DNA of 64,000 bases from Agarophyton chilense (lineage: Eukaryota; Rhodophyta; Florideophyceae; Gracilariales; Gracilariaceae), in the NCBI GenBank assembly GCA_030374765.1, contig JARGXX010000071.1, positions 310,001 to 374,000 on the forward strand. The letters run 5' to 3'. The number at the start of each line of letters is the position of its first letter. The first letter of the stretch is position 1. A program made the translations under genes and the position numbers. Shown in pieces: positions 54,010 through 64,000 of the stretch. Below the pieces are notes generated by a model. That model saw only the letters and a program-made list of their open reading frames with translations, ran no database searches and was not told the DNA's origin.

Positions 54010-54876
54010 ACTCGCCATAAACCTAGTCTAGCTTTTGCGGTGTCAGATCTAAACATCATTGGCCCGTCTACTTCGACGCTCACGCGCCAAATAGAACTCC
54101 AATGGGGTGTAAATCGTCTCCGTGGGCTTCTTTGTCCGCGAAGTATCGGCGTAGACGAGACACCTGCAGCATGAATTGCTGTTTGTCACGTGCATGTCAC
54201 AGTTTGTCCTCTCTTTGTCAGGTAATTCGAAAGCATTTCTTTCCAATTTCACTTTATGTCAACGCGCGCATCTGCTTCCAAACAGCATAAATACCGAACG
54301 CACTCCCTCCCGGACTTCCTCCTCCTCCCGTCCCAACCAACCTGTGCCACTTTTTCTATCCCATCCCGCTCCAACCAACCTGCGCCACTTTCTCTGTCCC
54401 ATCCCGAGCCCTACCATTTTTGCGATTCAATCTGTTTCCTATGCACTAATACCATGCTCCCTCTTTTGGTAGGTTTCGGTCTTTTTCACTCTCTGCGACA
54501 TTGTTTTGCGTTTTTCCTACATTCCAAGAGTCATGTGTCTAACATTTGTATTCTCTTCTTGGCCTTCCTCTGTTTTTCTCGGCGATTTTACGGTATTCTA
54601 CATCATAGGCACGCGGTCGTCTGCAGTACCTCTCTACACTTTCCTACATCGGACGGAAGTGTCTGCAGGAAAGTATGAGTGGAAGCACCCAGCGTTACAT
54701 CTTCCTACATCAGACACACCCGCGTCTGCAGGAAAGTAACTGCCGACGGCTCCGCACTACATCTTCCTACATCAGCCTTCCAATGTCTGCAGGAAGTAGT
54801 TTGCATGCTGTCAGATTGATGCTCGACCACGTAGATACTTGGTATTAGTTTCATTGTAAATTCTTTTTGTCTCCAA
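54010..54876. repeat. Left arm of the palindromic element
   Basis: 867 bp. It contains two nested repeats: a pyrimidine-rich duplication around 54,335-54,412 (ccaaccaacctg..ccactt twice), and three 61-62-bp subterminal units starting at 54,635, 54,696 and 54,758. Open frames in the arm are mirrored exactly in the right arm and are not taken as genes. Confidence 0.9.
54635..54799. repeat. Three 61-62-bp units with internal hairpins in the left arm
   Basis: Each unit opens tacatcttcctacatc (first unit tacactttcctacatc) and contains gtctgcaggaa. The cttcct and aggaa(ag) halves are inverted, so each unit can fold as a short hairpin. The mirrored set is in the right arm at about 57,617-57,781. 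Confidence 0.8.
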
Positions 54877-55359
54877 TGCAAGTTCTTTGATTCTTCAATT
54901 TGGTTTTCCTTTTTTGAACATCTCATCTACTACCATAGTTGTTCTGATTCAGCTCGTCAGAAGGAAATGCAAATATTCCAGTTGGTCAATAAAGTCGGTA
55001 TGAGCACATAAGGGCGCTTACCATCATATTAAAATGCAACATATTTATCGCAGAGCTCCAGGAGCACACTGATCTTAAAGATCAATAGCTGGGGGAGAAG
55101 TGGATTATTACTGTTCAGGTGCAGTAGTTATGCAGCAGAAAGTACACGGATTGCTTTAACCGGGCAGCCTTACCCATACGCCAGAAAAAGCAGCCAACCT
55201 CGGCAAATGCGAGCCGAATTGCTTACAGCACCGCCACTTGTCATCCGGGAAACCACATAGAGCTGCATATGCAAAAACGAACTGCAATCGGCTCTCCAAG
55301 CGCACATGAAAAGCTCTGTCGATGTTGTTTTGCACCTCTATACCCATTTTAACGAATAG

Positions 55360-55692
55360 GACGACGAGAGCGACTCGCAGCCGCCCAAACATCCCGGCAC
55401 TCCGGCCCCGAACAATACTAAGCCTGTCGACTACGACGACTCCGATGCTTCCACCAACACCACCAAAGCCGGTGAGGGCAAGACCCTGCAGTACGGCGAA
55501 GACTCGGACGAGCCTGTCCCGGATGATGAGACCACTCTTGCGCCCACCCCTTCCCTCAACGAGCGTTTCAACTCGACACCCCGCCACACGCCGACAGCGA
55601 GGACAGTAAAGGCGAAATCATACTCCATGAGTGCGAGCAAGACAAGCCGAAGAAAACTGTACACCCCACCACCTCACATCCCAAAAGTATGA
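55360..55692 (+). CDS. Coding-like acidic exon inside the palindromic element
   Basis: The frame begins right after an AG acceptor (ttttaacgaatag at 55,347-55,359) and runs 110 codons to TGA 55,690-55,692. It encodes DDESDSQPPKHPGTPAPNNT, then acidic Asp/Ser/Thr/Pro-rich sequence, then a basic end (TARTVKAKSYSMSASKTSRR). Codon third positions are mostly C or G, unlike the surrounding AT-richer DNA, which argues for past protein-coding selection. No ATG starts it, so it would be a 3' exon. It could be a captured host or retroelement fragment. No family recognised. Confidence 0.45.
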   Translation, partial: DDESDSQPPKHPGTPAPNNTKPVDYDDSDASTNTTKAGEGKTLQYGEDSDEPVPDDETTLAPTPSLNERFNSTPRHTPTARTVKAKSYSMSASKTSRRKLYTPPPHIPKV

Positions 55693-56716
55693 GTTTGGAT
55701 GGCACCCCGTTCTAAACGAATGCGCCTTCTGTTGTTTTCCACAACGCGCATGCCAGGCCCACTCGTGTGTCTCACATCCAGACGGCAACGGACAAACTTT
55801 CCGTGCTTTTTCGAAGTTGTTGTCGCGTGCTTGCCTTGTGTTCTTGTCTCCCCAGTCACTTGTTTCCCTTGCTTTTTCGGATTGACTTTAATATCTTCCC
55901 GCTTTGGTCCCGCGGTGTCTTGAATCGTGTTGTGTGTTGGTGTTGCAGATACCATTTTCTTGTGATCGGTCTCGGTTGTTTTTATTTTTTTATGTACCTA
56001 CGCACATTTATCCCCCGCCCCCGTCCATCATGGACAAACTGCCCTGTACTGGATTGATGATGTGCCGTTTATCACTTCTTTTCTTGTCCCTTAAGCCTTG
56101 CGAGATTGTATTGTAACTCTGTCATGTAGATGATATCATTAGCTTATGGATCCATGTTCTCTTGCCTGTGCCCCGTGATGGAGCTTATCTTCACTTCACG
56201 CTCGTGGACTTTGTACGGTTGTACGGTGTGTGCATGAAAAGCCTATCTTATTCTTCCATCCGTGCGTCGTGCTTGAGTTTTGCCATGTACTCATTCTATT
56301 TGTAGCCGAGCTGTTTCTCTGCGACTCAACGTGAAGATGGGAAGAAAGCTGGTGAACTGAAGATGATGCGGTACGCATGCAGCTGCGCAGTGTTTCGCAG
56401 TCCTTCATCAATGAACGTATGCCTGCCTTTTCCCCGGTCATCGAACTGCTTTCGCGACATTCGGCTCCTGCCTGTTCTCAGGGCTTGCGCAACTCCATGT
56501 CCTCATGAGCCTCGGCCATCACGATCTCACGGATTCAGGATTTTTGATGCTGTGCTTGTCCCAACACAAGCAGGTTGTGCAAGGGACCCATTTGCGGCCA
56601 GGAGCAAGGCCAACATTGGCGCACGTGCGGAGAAACCTCGTCCCAAGTGCAAGCTGGTTGCATTGCAGGTCACACCCGTTTGCTGCATCAGGGGAAAAGA
56701 TCTACATGCCACATGA

Positions 56717-57514
56717 ATGACAACATCTTTCACTGCGATGGTGCGCTGTTGGTTAAGAGAGACCGTCATCATGTCGCCTTACGCTGTCCGCAGACAAAAT
56801 CGAGCCGTCGTGAAACCCTTGGCCACCAACGAAGGAACAACCAAAAAGTCGCTTGGGGAGCTTGTCTTGGGAGAACTACAAAAGAGTTTGGCCCCCGCCA
56901 GCAAGTCTAAAGCGAAGTATATGTGCGATAGCCCGCTGTTGGATAGGGAGTTACAACGTAGCGTTCATAGTAAAGAGAAGAAACTAGCAGTTCGTGTTCA
57001 ACTAGGTTGGCCATTGTTTTCAGGGGCACACTGGGGCCCCGTCTGGGGTCTCTGCCCCGCCTCATCTGCTGCATGTTACGATTGTGAAACATTGTTCTCT
57101 GACTCCAACGGGGGGGGCCATTCCAAAATGAAGCGTCAGCCCGCAACACAGACAGTTATCCGGACAGTTTCATGCCAATATGAGGCATCAATCCTGCTTA
57201 TGCTCAAGACAAAGGTACTTGATCCAAACCTTAGAAAACTCGCCAGGCTTGCATTTTCTTTTGACTCCCCATTCCGACACCGACTTCCAAATCATGCGCA
57301 GTATTGTTGGGGTCCAGATCATGTAGGGATCAAATGCGGCCGTGCCGTTTTCGGCATCAAGCGCATGGCGGTTCATCTATCTCGCAGCCATCACCAACCT
57401 CAACCAGCAATTCTGCACCACTCTTGTAACCGGCGATCCAAAGGAGATTCTTCGCTTCAATCTGGCCGTGCAAGACACCTGAAAGACATGCTACATGTGA
57501 TCTCACGTACCTAG
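56717..57514 (+). CDS. Hypothetical ORF (265 aa) inside the palindromic element
   Basis: The longest ATG frame in the unique interior. It has several Cys and His residues but no recognised transposase, DDE, zinc-finger or nuclease signature. Codon use is not clearly coding, and other frames over the same DNA also stay open for 100 or so codons, so this may be chance. Reported because it is the only sizable candidate for a protein made by the element. Confidence 0.25.
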   Translation: MTTSFTAMVRCWLRETVIMSPYAVRRQNRAVVKPLATNEGTTKKSLGELVLGELQKSLAPASKSKAKYMCDSPLLDRELQRSVHSKEKKLAVRVQLGWPLFSGAHWGPVWGLCPASSAACYDCETLFSDSNGGGHSKMKRQPATQTVIRTVSCQYEASILLMLKTKVLDPNLRKLARLAFSFDSPFRHRLPNHAQYCWGPDHVGIKCGRAVFGIKRMAVHLSRSHHQPQPAILHHSCNRRSKGDSSLQSGRARHLKDMLHVISRT

Positions 57515-57538
57515 CTACTGGGCGCCTGGAACACGGTT

Positions 57539-58407
57539 TTGGAGACAAAAAGAATTTACAATGAAACTAATATCAAGTATCTACGTGGTCGAGCATCAAT
57601 CTGACAGCATGCAAACTACTTCCTGCAGACATTGGAAGGCTGATGTAGGAAGATGTAGTGCGGAGCCGTCGGCAGTTACTTTCCTGCAGACGCGGGTGTG
57701 TCTGATGTAGGAAGATGTAACGCTGGGTGCTTCCACTCATACTTTCCTGCAGACACTTCCGTCCGATGTAGGAAAGTGTAGAGAGGTACTGCAGACGACC
57801 GCGTGCCTATGATGTAGAATACCGTAAAATCGCCGAGAAAAACAGAGGAAGGCCAAGAAGAGAATACAAATGTTAGACACATGACTCTTGGAATGTAGGA
57901 AAAACGCAAAACAATGTCGCAGAGAGTGAAAAAGACCGAAACCTACCAAAAGAGGGAGCATGGTATTAGTGCATAGGAAACAGATTGAATCGCAAAAATG
58001 GTAAGGGCTCGGGATGTGACAGAGAAAGTGGCGCAGGTTGGTTGGAGCGGGATGGGATAGAAAAAGTGGCACAGGTTGGTTGGGACGGGAGGAGGAAAAA
58101 GTCCGGGAGGGAGTGCGTTCGGTATTTATGCTGTTTGGAAGCAGATGCGCGCGTTGACATAAAGTGAAATTGGAAAGAAATGCTTTCGAATTACCTGACA
58201 AAAGAGAGGACAAATTGTGACATGCACGTGACAAACAGCAATTCATGCTGCAGGTGTCTCGTCTACGCCGATACTTCGCGGACAAGGAAGCCCACGGAGA
58301 CGATTTACACCCCATTGGAGTTCTATTTGGCGCGTGAGCGTCGAAGTAGACGGGCCAATGATGTTTAGATCTGACACCGCAAAAGCTAGACTAGGTTTAT
58401 GGCGAGT
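57539..58407. repeat. Right arm of the palindromic element
   Basis: 869 bp, the inverse complement of 54,010-54,876. A visible difference is one T more in the tttgtcaggtaattcg segment, plus scattered substitutions. Confidence 0.9.
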
Positions 58408-59241
58408 CCAAGATTATCTATGCTGAACAACAGAAGGGGTCGACTGGAGGTAGAGAAATTCGAAGCAATGTAGTGGCAAGCCATAGTGGAATGGACGGTG
58501 ATGTAACGCAAGAGCAGTATGCTTCGCTTGAGTAACACTTCGCTGAGGCCTCAGTTCTTTTTAGTTTTCGGCTGTACAACGTGCAAAACGAGGTCAGCAG
58601 AGAGCAGGATGAGCAAGGCTCCAAATTTAGAAAGATATGGTTTTGAGCACCGATGCGTTCCACTCGTTGCCTTCCTCTCCTCAATGTTGAATTAATGCAA
58701 GCCACAGTTCATAATCTTGCCAAGTGCACTGCTGCGCTCAATCGCTCTGGACGAACCAAAATCTCTGCCCACAGCATACTGACAGTGTCAACACCAATAT
58801 TCACCGAGCTGAGATTACCTTCAGCTTACGGTCGTGCACCTCTCCCACCTCTAAGGATACCAAATGGGCAACATGGGCAACGCAAATGTTGCTTACGTAG
58901 ACCCGGAGCTCAAAAACCCTAATGGTCGGCATTACATGTAAGGACCAAATTTGCTTTGAACTACTGTAATATCCTTCCCATCTCTTCAAAGAATCATTGT
59001 TGAGACGCAATGACCTTGTCAGGAACACTTTTCAGATTCAAACGCGACGTGCTTCATCTAATTGCTTTGCAGCTTTTGAATCTGTTCAGTGAACTCCTCG
59101 TCAACACCTTATAAATATAAGTTCGTCCCTCCCCACCTTCCTCGACCTTTGGCATGTTCAGTGTGCTAGCCTTTTCCACAGCTTCATAAACTGCTTTCTT
59201 CGATCAACACCGCTCCGTCTTCACCATCAATTCTTCTTTCA
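58408..59241. other. Flank between the palindromic element and a hypothetical gene
   Basis: No confident gene. A short frame near 58,872-58,946 reads MGNMGNANVAYVDPELKNPN and may be a gag remnant. A TATA-like cttataaatataag lies near 59,109-59,122, about 120 bp upstream of the next ATG. Confidence 0.35.
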
Positions 59242-59784
59242 ATGAAAGTCTTAAGACGGCACCCGGTCGATCGCCAGAAGGGCTTAGCAGAAACAGGAAA
59301 TGGGCTTCGCGCTGCAGCACTTCCATCTCCCGCGAGGAGGAGTGCCCTGAATTTTAACCCCTTTCTTGACAATAAAAGGAAACGCTTTTTACAATCCGCT
59401 GCAAACCAAAGTGCTGGAATGTTCCACAAAATTCTATCAGAAGGATCCAACAATAATTACCCTTCAGAATTTCGCTTTCGGAAAAATATGTCATCCACAA
59501 CTTCCGGAGATTCTTCATGGGGTGTTGACTCTCTGGCCTCGTTCTCTGGCGACTGCAACAATTCTGAAGACAGTATGGGCGTGTCGTTCATAGAATCTGG
59601 TCAAGAAACGCATCGTGGTGGGAAGAACGAAGGAAGTGGTACTGAAAGTGAGGAAGCCGGCAGGGAGAGGAATCAAACAAGATTTGCACCATGGATGATG
59701 CTCTTTTCGTGTGGAATGTCAGATACCTTCGCTCTGCCTAAATGGATGAACTCATTGCGCAATCTGCTGCGTCGAACGTCATAG
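59242..59784 (+). CDS. Hypothetical protein (180 aa)
   Basis: A complete ATG-to-TAG frame of 180 residues with an Arg-rich, Ala-rich N-terminus (MKVLRRHPVDRQKGLAETGN) that could be an organelle presequence. It has a Ser/Gly/Glu-rich middle and a short hydrophobic C-terminal segment (FAPWMMLFSCGMSDTFALP). A TATA-like element lies about 120 bp upstream. No known domain was recognised. Location among transposons lowers confidence that it is a conserved host gene. Confidence 0.4.
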   Translation: MKVLRRHPVDRQKGLAETGNGLRAAALPSPARRSALNFNPFLDNKRKRFLQSAANQSAGMFHKILSEGSNNNYPSEFRFRKNMSSTTSGDSSWGVDSLASFSGDCNNSEDSMGVSFIESGQETHRGGKNEGSGTESEEAGRERNQTRFAPWMMLFSCGMSDTFALPKWMNSLRNLLRRTS

Positions 59785-60918
59785 ACGTTGAGATAAAGCA
59801 TTGTCGAGCGCAAAAGGTAGACCATGGGCGGTGCTGGGCTTGGGGGTGATGCTAGAGATTTTCATCGTGCAAACGCGGAAGAGGAGCATGGCGCAAAATT
59901 GAAGAAGAAATGCTGGTCTTCGATGGACGATAGATGCAACTTAAGTGTTGAGCAGGTGCTGGCAGTGACTGGTGTTTAGCTTTAGAACGTATCAAAGAGA
60001 GGCCGGTAATGCAATTTTTGTTTGGTCATATCTACCAGATAAGGGTACACAATGACATTTTTTCATGGCCGATGTAGTTAAATAGATGATTCCGAAGGTA
60101 TTAGTTGAAATTCACTCACCCCTCGTTTCGGGAGAGCGCTGACGTTGAGGGCCGTTCTATACATTCGTTTTAGGTGTACTGGCGGCCGAACGCATCACGA
60201 TTCTTGACAATTGAAGAATTTTCTTTAATTTAAAACTGTGTTGTCCGATATGGACATTTGACCACTGGTGTCCGATTTTGTCCGGTTTGGCCACCGTTGC
60301 CCGATACGTAAGTTTGGCCCCGACGGTCCAAGATATACGTTTGGCTTACGTTGTCCGATGCGAGCTTTGCCTTCTACGCCGGGCTCAATTCGGAGCACTG
60401 GGGCAGTGCAGCACTTCTTTTTATTTGTTCTGAAACTAAAAGGCTGGAGGACAAGTAGCTAGAACGATTAGTACTTAAGACCCTAGTAGAGCGACACTGC
60501 AACAGTAAATCGTCGGTAGCTTCGACGCACTAACTTCTGCATCTACGATAAGAGGTTATGGGCTTATCGTAACGCAATCTGTGCTTTCCAACTTTTTTTA
60601 CGATCCTTGAACAAGATGGAAAAGACACTCGTTGAGCTTTCTAAGCTAGGCATGCATGTGCTGCAGGCAGACAAATCCTTTATATGGTCTCGCAAGATGG
60701 AACTGGTGTTGCAGTTGAAAGGTGTTTTGGGGCATCATCGATGAAAGTGTTCGCATTCTGGACCCCCAGTTAGTAGTAAAACAGCAATAACATCAGCAGG
60801 GTAAGGGTGAAATTGCGTTTTCGTGCATTCGCGTTTTGGTAGGTGATTCCTGTATCGCCCTGTTCTCGAAAAGAAGAACCCACAGGTCGTATGAAAGACA
60901 CTGCGGAAGAACTTCGAA
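59785..60918. other. Gene-free stretch before the second copia element
   Basis: No credible ORF. Holds the degenerate gtccgat repeat array (listed separately). From ~60,840 the translation starts to resemble Gag of the downstream copia element. Confidence 0.35.
60239..60378. repeat. Degenerate ~28-bp tandem repeat, about 5 copies
   Basis: Successive units start near gttgtccgat, gtgtccgat, gttgcccgat, ggtccaagat and gttgtccgat and carry a tttggcc-like second half. Divergent between copies but regularly spaced. Confidence 0.6.
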
Positions 60919-63650
60919 ATGGCTATACAAGCCAGCATCGATTTTCTGCTCCACAAGTATCAGAAAATTTGTATGCAGCCTGGTGAGTCTGTGCTAGCAT
61001 ATATGAGCCTTCTAGTAGAAGCCAAATCGAACAAGGACAGAACCTTCTTCTTCTGTAACGGGAAAGGACACATTAAGCGCTTCTGTAGGAAGAACCCGCG
61101 AAGCAAGAGCTACCTTAGGAAGTATGGTGCGTCTACTAAGGGCTCTGAGAAGCAGAAAAGAGCCCAAGAATCGCACAATAAGGCAGACGAAAATGCCTTG
61201 CTGTCGTTCATCGCAGCAGGTGTAGCATCGGGAAAGGGGGTGTCTATATTGGGAGAACACAAGTAGTACTTGGACTCTGGTGCCATGAAGCACATGACTA
61301 ATCGTGCGTACATCTTCGCCGGAGATCTTCGGGCACCGAAGAAGAAGAAAATTGCGTTTGGAAATGTTCAATCCGTCATCATTCGAGGTGAAGGGGATGG
61401 GCATTGTAGAGGCGTTTCTTTCGGAAATGAGAGGCACATATTGCTAGAAGACGTGCAGTATGTACCAGACGTAATGTGCAATTTTTGTCAGTGAGTGTCA
61501 TTCGCCGCAAGGGCTGCGCTATCGTTTTCAAATCTGATACGCTGGGGAACGGACTGTGTATAGGAATCAATCAACGAAGGAGGGATATCATGGCCTCTGG
61601 TATAAAAATCAAGACAGGCCTCTACGAGATGGTGTTCTGTTCTGTGTCCAATGACTCGGTATTTATTTTAAAAGAAATCAATGACTCTACACTACTGTGG
61701 CATAAGCGTTTTGGGCATCCTGGCGCAGATGAAATGCGAAGGACTGTGAATGTTGTAGGTGGTGTTAGAATCTCTAAAGTGTTCGAGGCCATAGGTTTTT
61801 GTGAGCCATGTGCAGTTGGAAAATCCGCACGCGTTTCTCGTAAAGCACTAGGCGCGGAGAATCAGGCCAAGAAGGTCATGGAACTACTGCACTCCGACGT
61901 GATGGGACCTATGCCTCATCCGTCTCTGTCTGGTGCCGTCTATTGCGTTACGATATACGAGGATAAGAGCGGGCTTTCTCTTGTACGATTTGTCAAGCGT
62001 TGTTGGGACGTTCAGGCGGCAGGCAAGGACATGGTTTAAGAGCTGGAGACACAATCTGAGCACCAGTTGAAACGGTTTAGGTTTGATAATGCTGGAGAGT
62101 ATGTGTCTCATTCCCTCACATCGTGGTTGAAATCCAAAGGTGTAGAGATTGAGACTACTGCTGCGTACAGTCACGAGTCAAACGGGAAGGCAGAGCGTGT
62201 TAACCTTACCCTGAATGACAAAGCTCGAACCATGCTTTCTGAAACGAAGGGCATGGCGTACAGGAAGCAACTGCAGGAAGATGCGGTTAACACTGCCAAC
62301 TATCTCCGCAATCTAAGTCAACCAGCACGAGTGATGGAAATAACGTGTCGCCCTACGAAGCATTCACGGGTTGCAAACCCAGCATTGCGCATCTTCGCAC
62401 GTTTGGCGCACAGAGTTTTGTACATATTCTTAAGTAGAAAAGGAAACATGCGAGCAATTATACAGAGAGGGCTGCGAAGGGCATCTCCGAGGGGTACGCC
62501 AAAGGAAAATGTTACATGGTTTTCTATCAGGAGACGCGAAGGTCCACCGTCTCCAAGGACGTACGATTCAATGAAGATCTCGTAGGATGGGACGAGGAGA
62601 AAGGGCAGAGCGGTGACAAACATGTATCACATGAAGTACGGAATGTCTCGCACAGTGTGGAGAAGGTTTAGAGCATGGTCGAGAAGAAACAGCGGACCAC
62701 GGACGCTTCTGAAGTCATCAAGTCGGAACCTAAAGAGGTGTTAAAAGATGCGATATCTGAGTATTGCCACGATCCAGAGCTAGTGACATATTACCAACCT
62801 TAGACGAGAAACTCTACGCCTGTTCGCAAGCAAACATCACGTTTTTCACCCGATGCATCCACCGCACTGCTGGCGCGATACACTCTCGGTGCGGATGATA
62901 TAAAGGCACCAGACAGCTTTCTAGAAGCTAATGATGGCTCTGAAAAGGAGTTATGGATGGCTGCCATGAACGATGAGATGACTAACATGGAACGCAGGAG
63001 TATGTGGAAGTTGGTCAAGCCTCCTGCGGAGTGCAGGCCATTGAACAATCGATGGGTGTACTACAAGAAACGCGACAAAGAGGGTCGTGTAGCGCAATAC
63101 CAGGCCCAGCTGGTGACATGAGGCTTCAATCATAGAGAAGGAATTTCCTACACCGAACTGTTTGCCCCAAATGTTCGATAAGCCACTTTGCGTGCCCCGC
63201 TTGCAATCTTCGCTTCACTGAGAGTGGAAAAGATACAGTTCGCTTATTGTGCTGCATTTTAATGTGGTGTTCTGGAATAGACGTTTTACATGTCACAGCC
63301 GAAAGGTTTTGTCCATGAAGACAAAGAAAACTACGTGTATCAGCTCTACAAAGCGGTGTACGGTCTTTGGCAGGCATTGAGGGCGTGAAAGAAGAATTAC
63401 ACGTCTATTATCCTCTGCATGGATTTCACGCAGTAGGAGGCTGACCGAAGACTATTCATCCACGGAGCTGGACCTCACCAAATCGGGATACTGATATATG
63501 TAGATGATGGATTGGTGGTAGGACAGAATCGTGAGTGGTTTATTGGGTTTATGGCGGAAATGAGAACGAAGGTAGAGTTGCGAACGGAAGAAACTCCGAA
63601 AAAGTTCCTTGGAATTGTGGTTGATCATTTGAGGAAGAAAGTATAGTACA
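60919..63650 (+). mobile_element. Decayed Ty1/copia retrotransposon
   Basis: Domains in copia order across several frames. Gag end has FFCNGKGHIKRFCRK, a zinc knuckle that has lost its first Cys. The protease has YLDSGAMKHMTN. The pre-integrase block has LLWHKRFGHPGADEMRR and CEPCAVGKS. Integrase has LLHSDVMGPM, RFDNAGEYVS and SHESNGKAERVNLTL. RT has WVYYKKRDKEGRVAQYQAQL, YVYQLYKAVYGLWQA and the catalytic IYVDDGLVVG (~63,492-63,522), then ETPKKFLGIVV. At least seven stops interrupt RT. The 5' end and LTRs were not identified, and recognisable sequence fades before the window end. Confidence 0.88.
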
Positions 63651-64000
63651 GATTCATACCTCTTCTATGATCGATAGCTTTCGGAAAGGTTGCGAATTAC
63701 CAACTTCAAGGTTCTTGTTCCATTGCGGGACACAGCGACACTACAAGATGCAGAGGCATCAGAAGGGGAGGAAGATATGCCCAATCAGGAATTGGTAGGG
63801 GATCTGACTATAGCACGCCAGTGCATTGACATCATTGCCAGCTTGGCATTCTCATGCTACACTGTCAATTCAATCGCTAGCAAGGCATTCGATTCGTTCG
63901 ACCAATCACCGACCCCCCTCGCCGGCGTACGTCCTCCGAAGGTACCTCTGCGCTACGGCAGGCATAGGTCCTCCGATTGGACCTCTGCGCCACCAAGGCA
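63651..64000. other. Residual element tail and short end repeat
   Basis: The first part still resembles copia pol-end sequence in shifted frames. At 63,921-64,000 a ~36-bp motif is present twice (gtcctccgaaggtacctctg and gtcctccgattggacctctg), running to the window end. Confidence 0.45.

Larger units (their letters stand above)
54010..58407. mobile_element. 4.4-kb palindromic element with ~868-bp terminal inverted repeats
   Basis: The left arm (54,010-54,876) and right arm (57,539-58,407) are inverse copies. They begin actcgccataaacctagtct at the outer edge and end at the inner edge with ctttttgtctccaa. Only a few substitutions and small indels were noticed, so identity is very high. The interior (54,877-57,538) is unique and holds no recognised transposase. 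The structure is that of a MULE/foldback-type DNA transposon with long inverted repeats. A convincing target-site duplication was not found next to the outer edges. Confidence 0.85.

Noticed and set aside
54102-58315. Paired identical ORFs on opposite strands as duplicated genes
   Set aside because: They are simply the same inverted-repeat arm read from both ends; no domain, and small indels between arms break the frames.

Overview
The window is nuclear DNA of a photosynthetic eukaryote. The best guess is a red alga or close relative, but this is inference. A plastid-type FtsH has a bipartite plastid/thylakoid presequence, and an ABCF5-like plastid ABC-F protein is present. The isoamylase has no visible plastid transit peptide, as expected where starch is made in the cytosol (floridean starch). 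Genes are compact and mostly intron-free; only two small genes need splicing, with introns of 85-148 bp and GT..AG ends. The species cannot be named from the sequence alone.

The left part, 1-27.2 kb, is a dense housekeeping island. In order: SURF6/Rrp14 ribosome biogenesis factor (-), GRIM-19/NDUFA13 complex I subunit (+, 3 exons), an FAD monooxygenase (+), cohesin SMC1 (-), a Nug1/GNL3L-type permuted GTPase (+), TFIIH subunit Tfb4/p34 (-), a mitochondrial carrier (+), organellar-type TrpRS (-), a plastid-type ABC-F with five N-terminal repeats (+), an unrecognised coiled-coil protein (-), TAF12 (+, 3 exons), FtsH (-) and isoamylase (+). Strands alternate, so most gaps are either short divergent promoters (about 320-920 bp) or short convergent tails (as small as 43 bp). 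The genes cover ribosome assembly, transcription initiation, chromosome cohesion, mitochondrial and plastid maintenance and starch metabolism. They look like unrelated neighbours, not a pathway cluster.

The right part, 27.2-64 kb, is a repeat graveyard with no confident host gene. It holds: an AT-rich element with terminal inverted repeats (27.4-28.7 kb); a 41-bp tandem repeat; a piggyBac-family transposase with three in-frame stops (29.7-31.3 kb); a decayed Ty1/copia-like element (33.1-37.1 kb, +); a decayed Ty3/gypsy chromovirus (40.1-46.3 kb, -) whose reverse transcriptase has lost its catalytic segments; a younger Ty3/gypsy pol (49.0-53.3 kb, +) split by a probable 864-bp solo LTR; and a second copia element (about 60.9-63.7 kb, +) that decays toward the window end.

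The most unusual object is a 4.4-kb palindromic element at 54,010-58,407. Two nearly identical inverted arms of about 868 bp enclose about 2.66 kb of non-repeated DNA, which includes a coding-like exon preceded by a splice acceptor. No known transposase was recognised inside. It resembles a gene-capturing non-autonomous DNA transposon and is the best candidate here for something not previously described.
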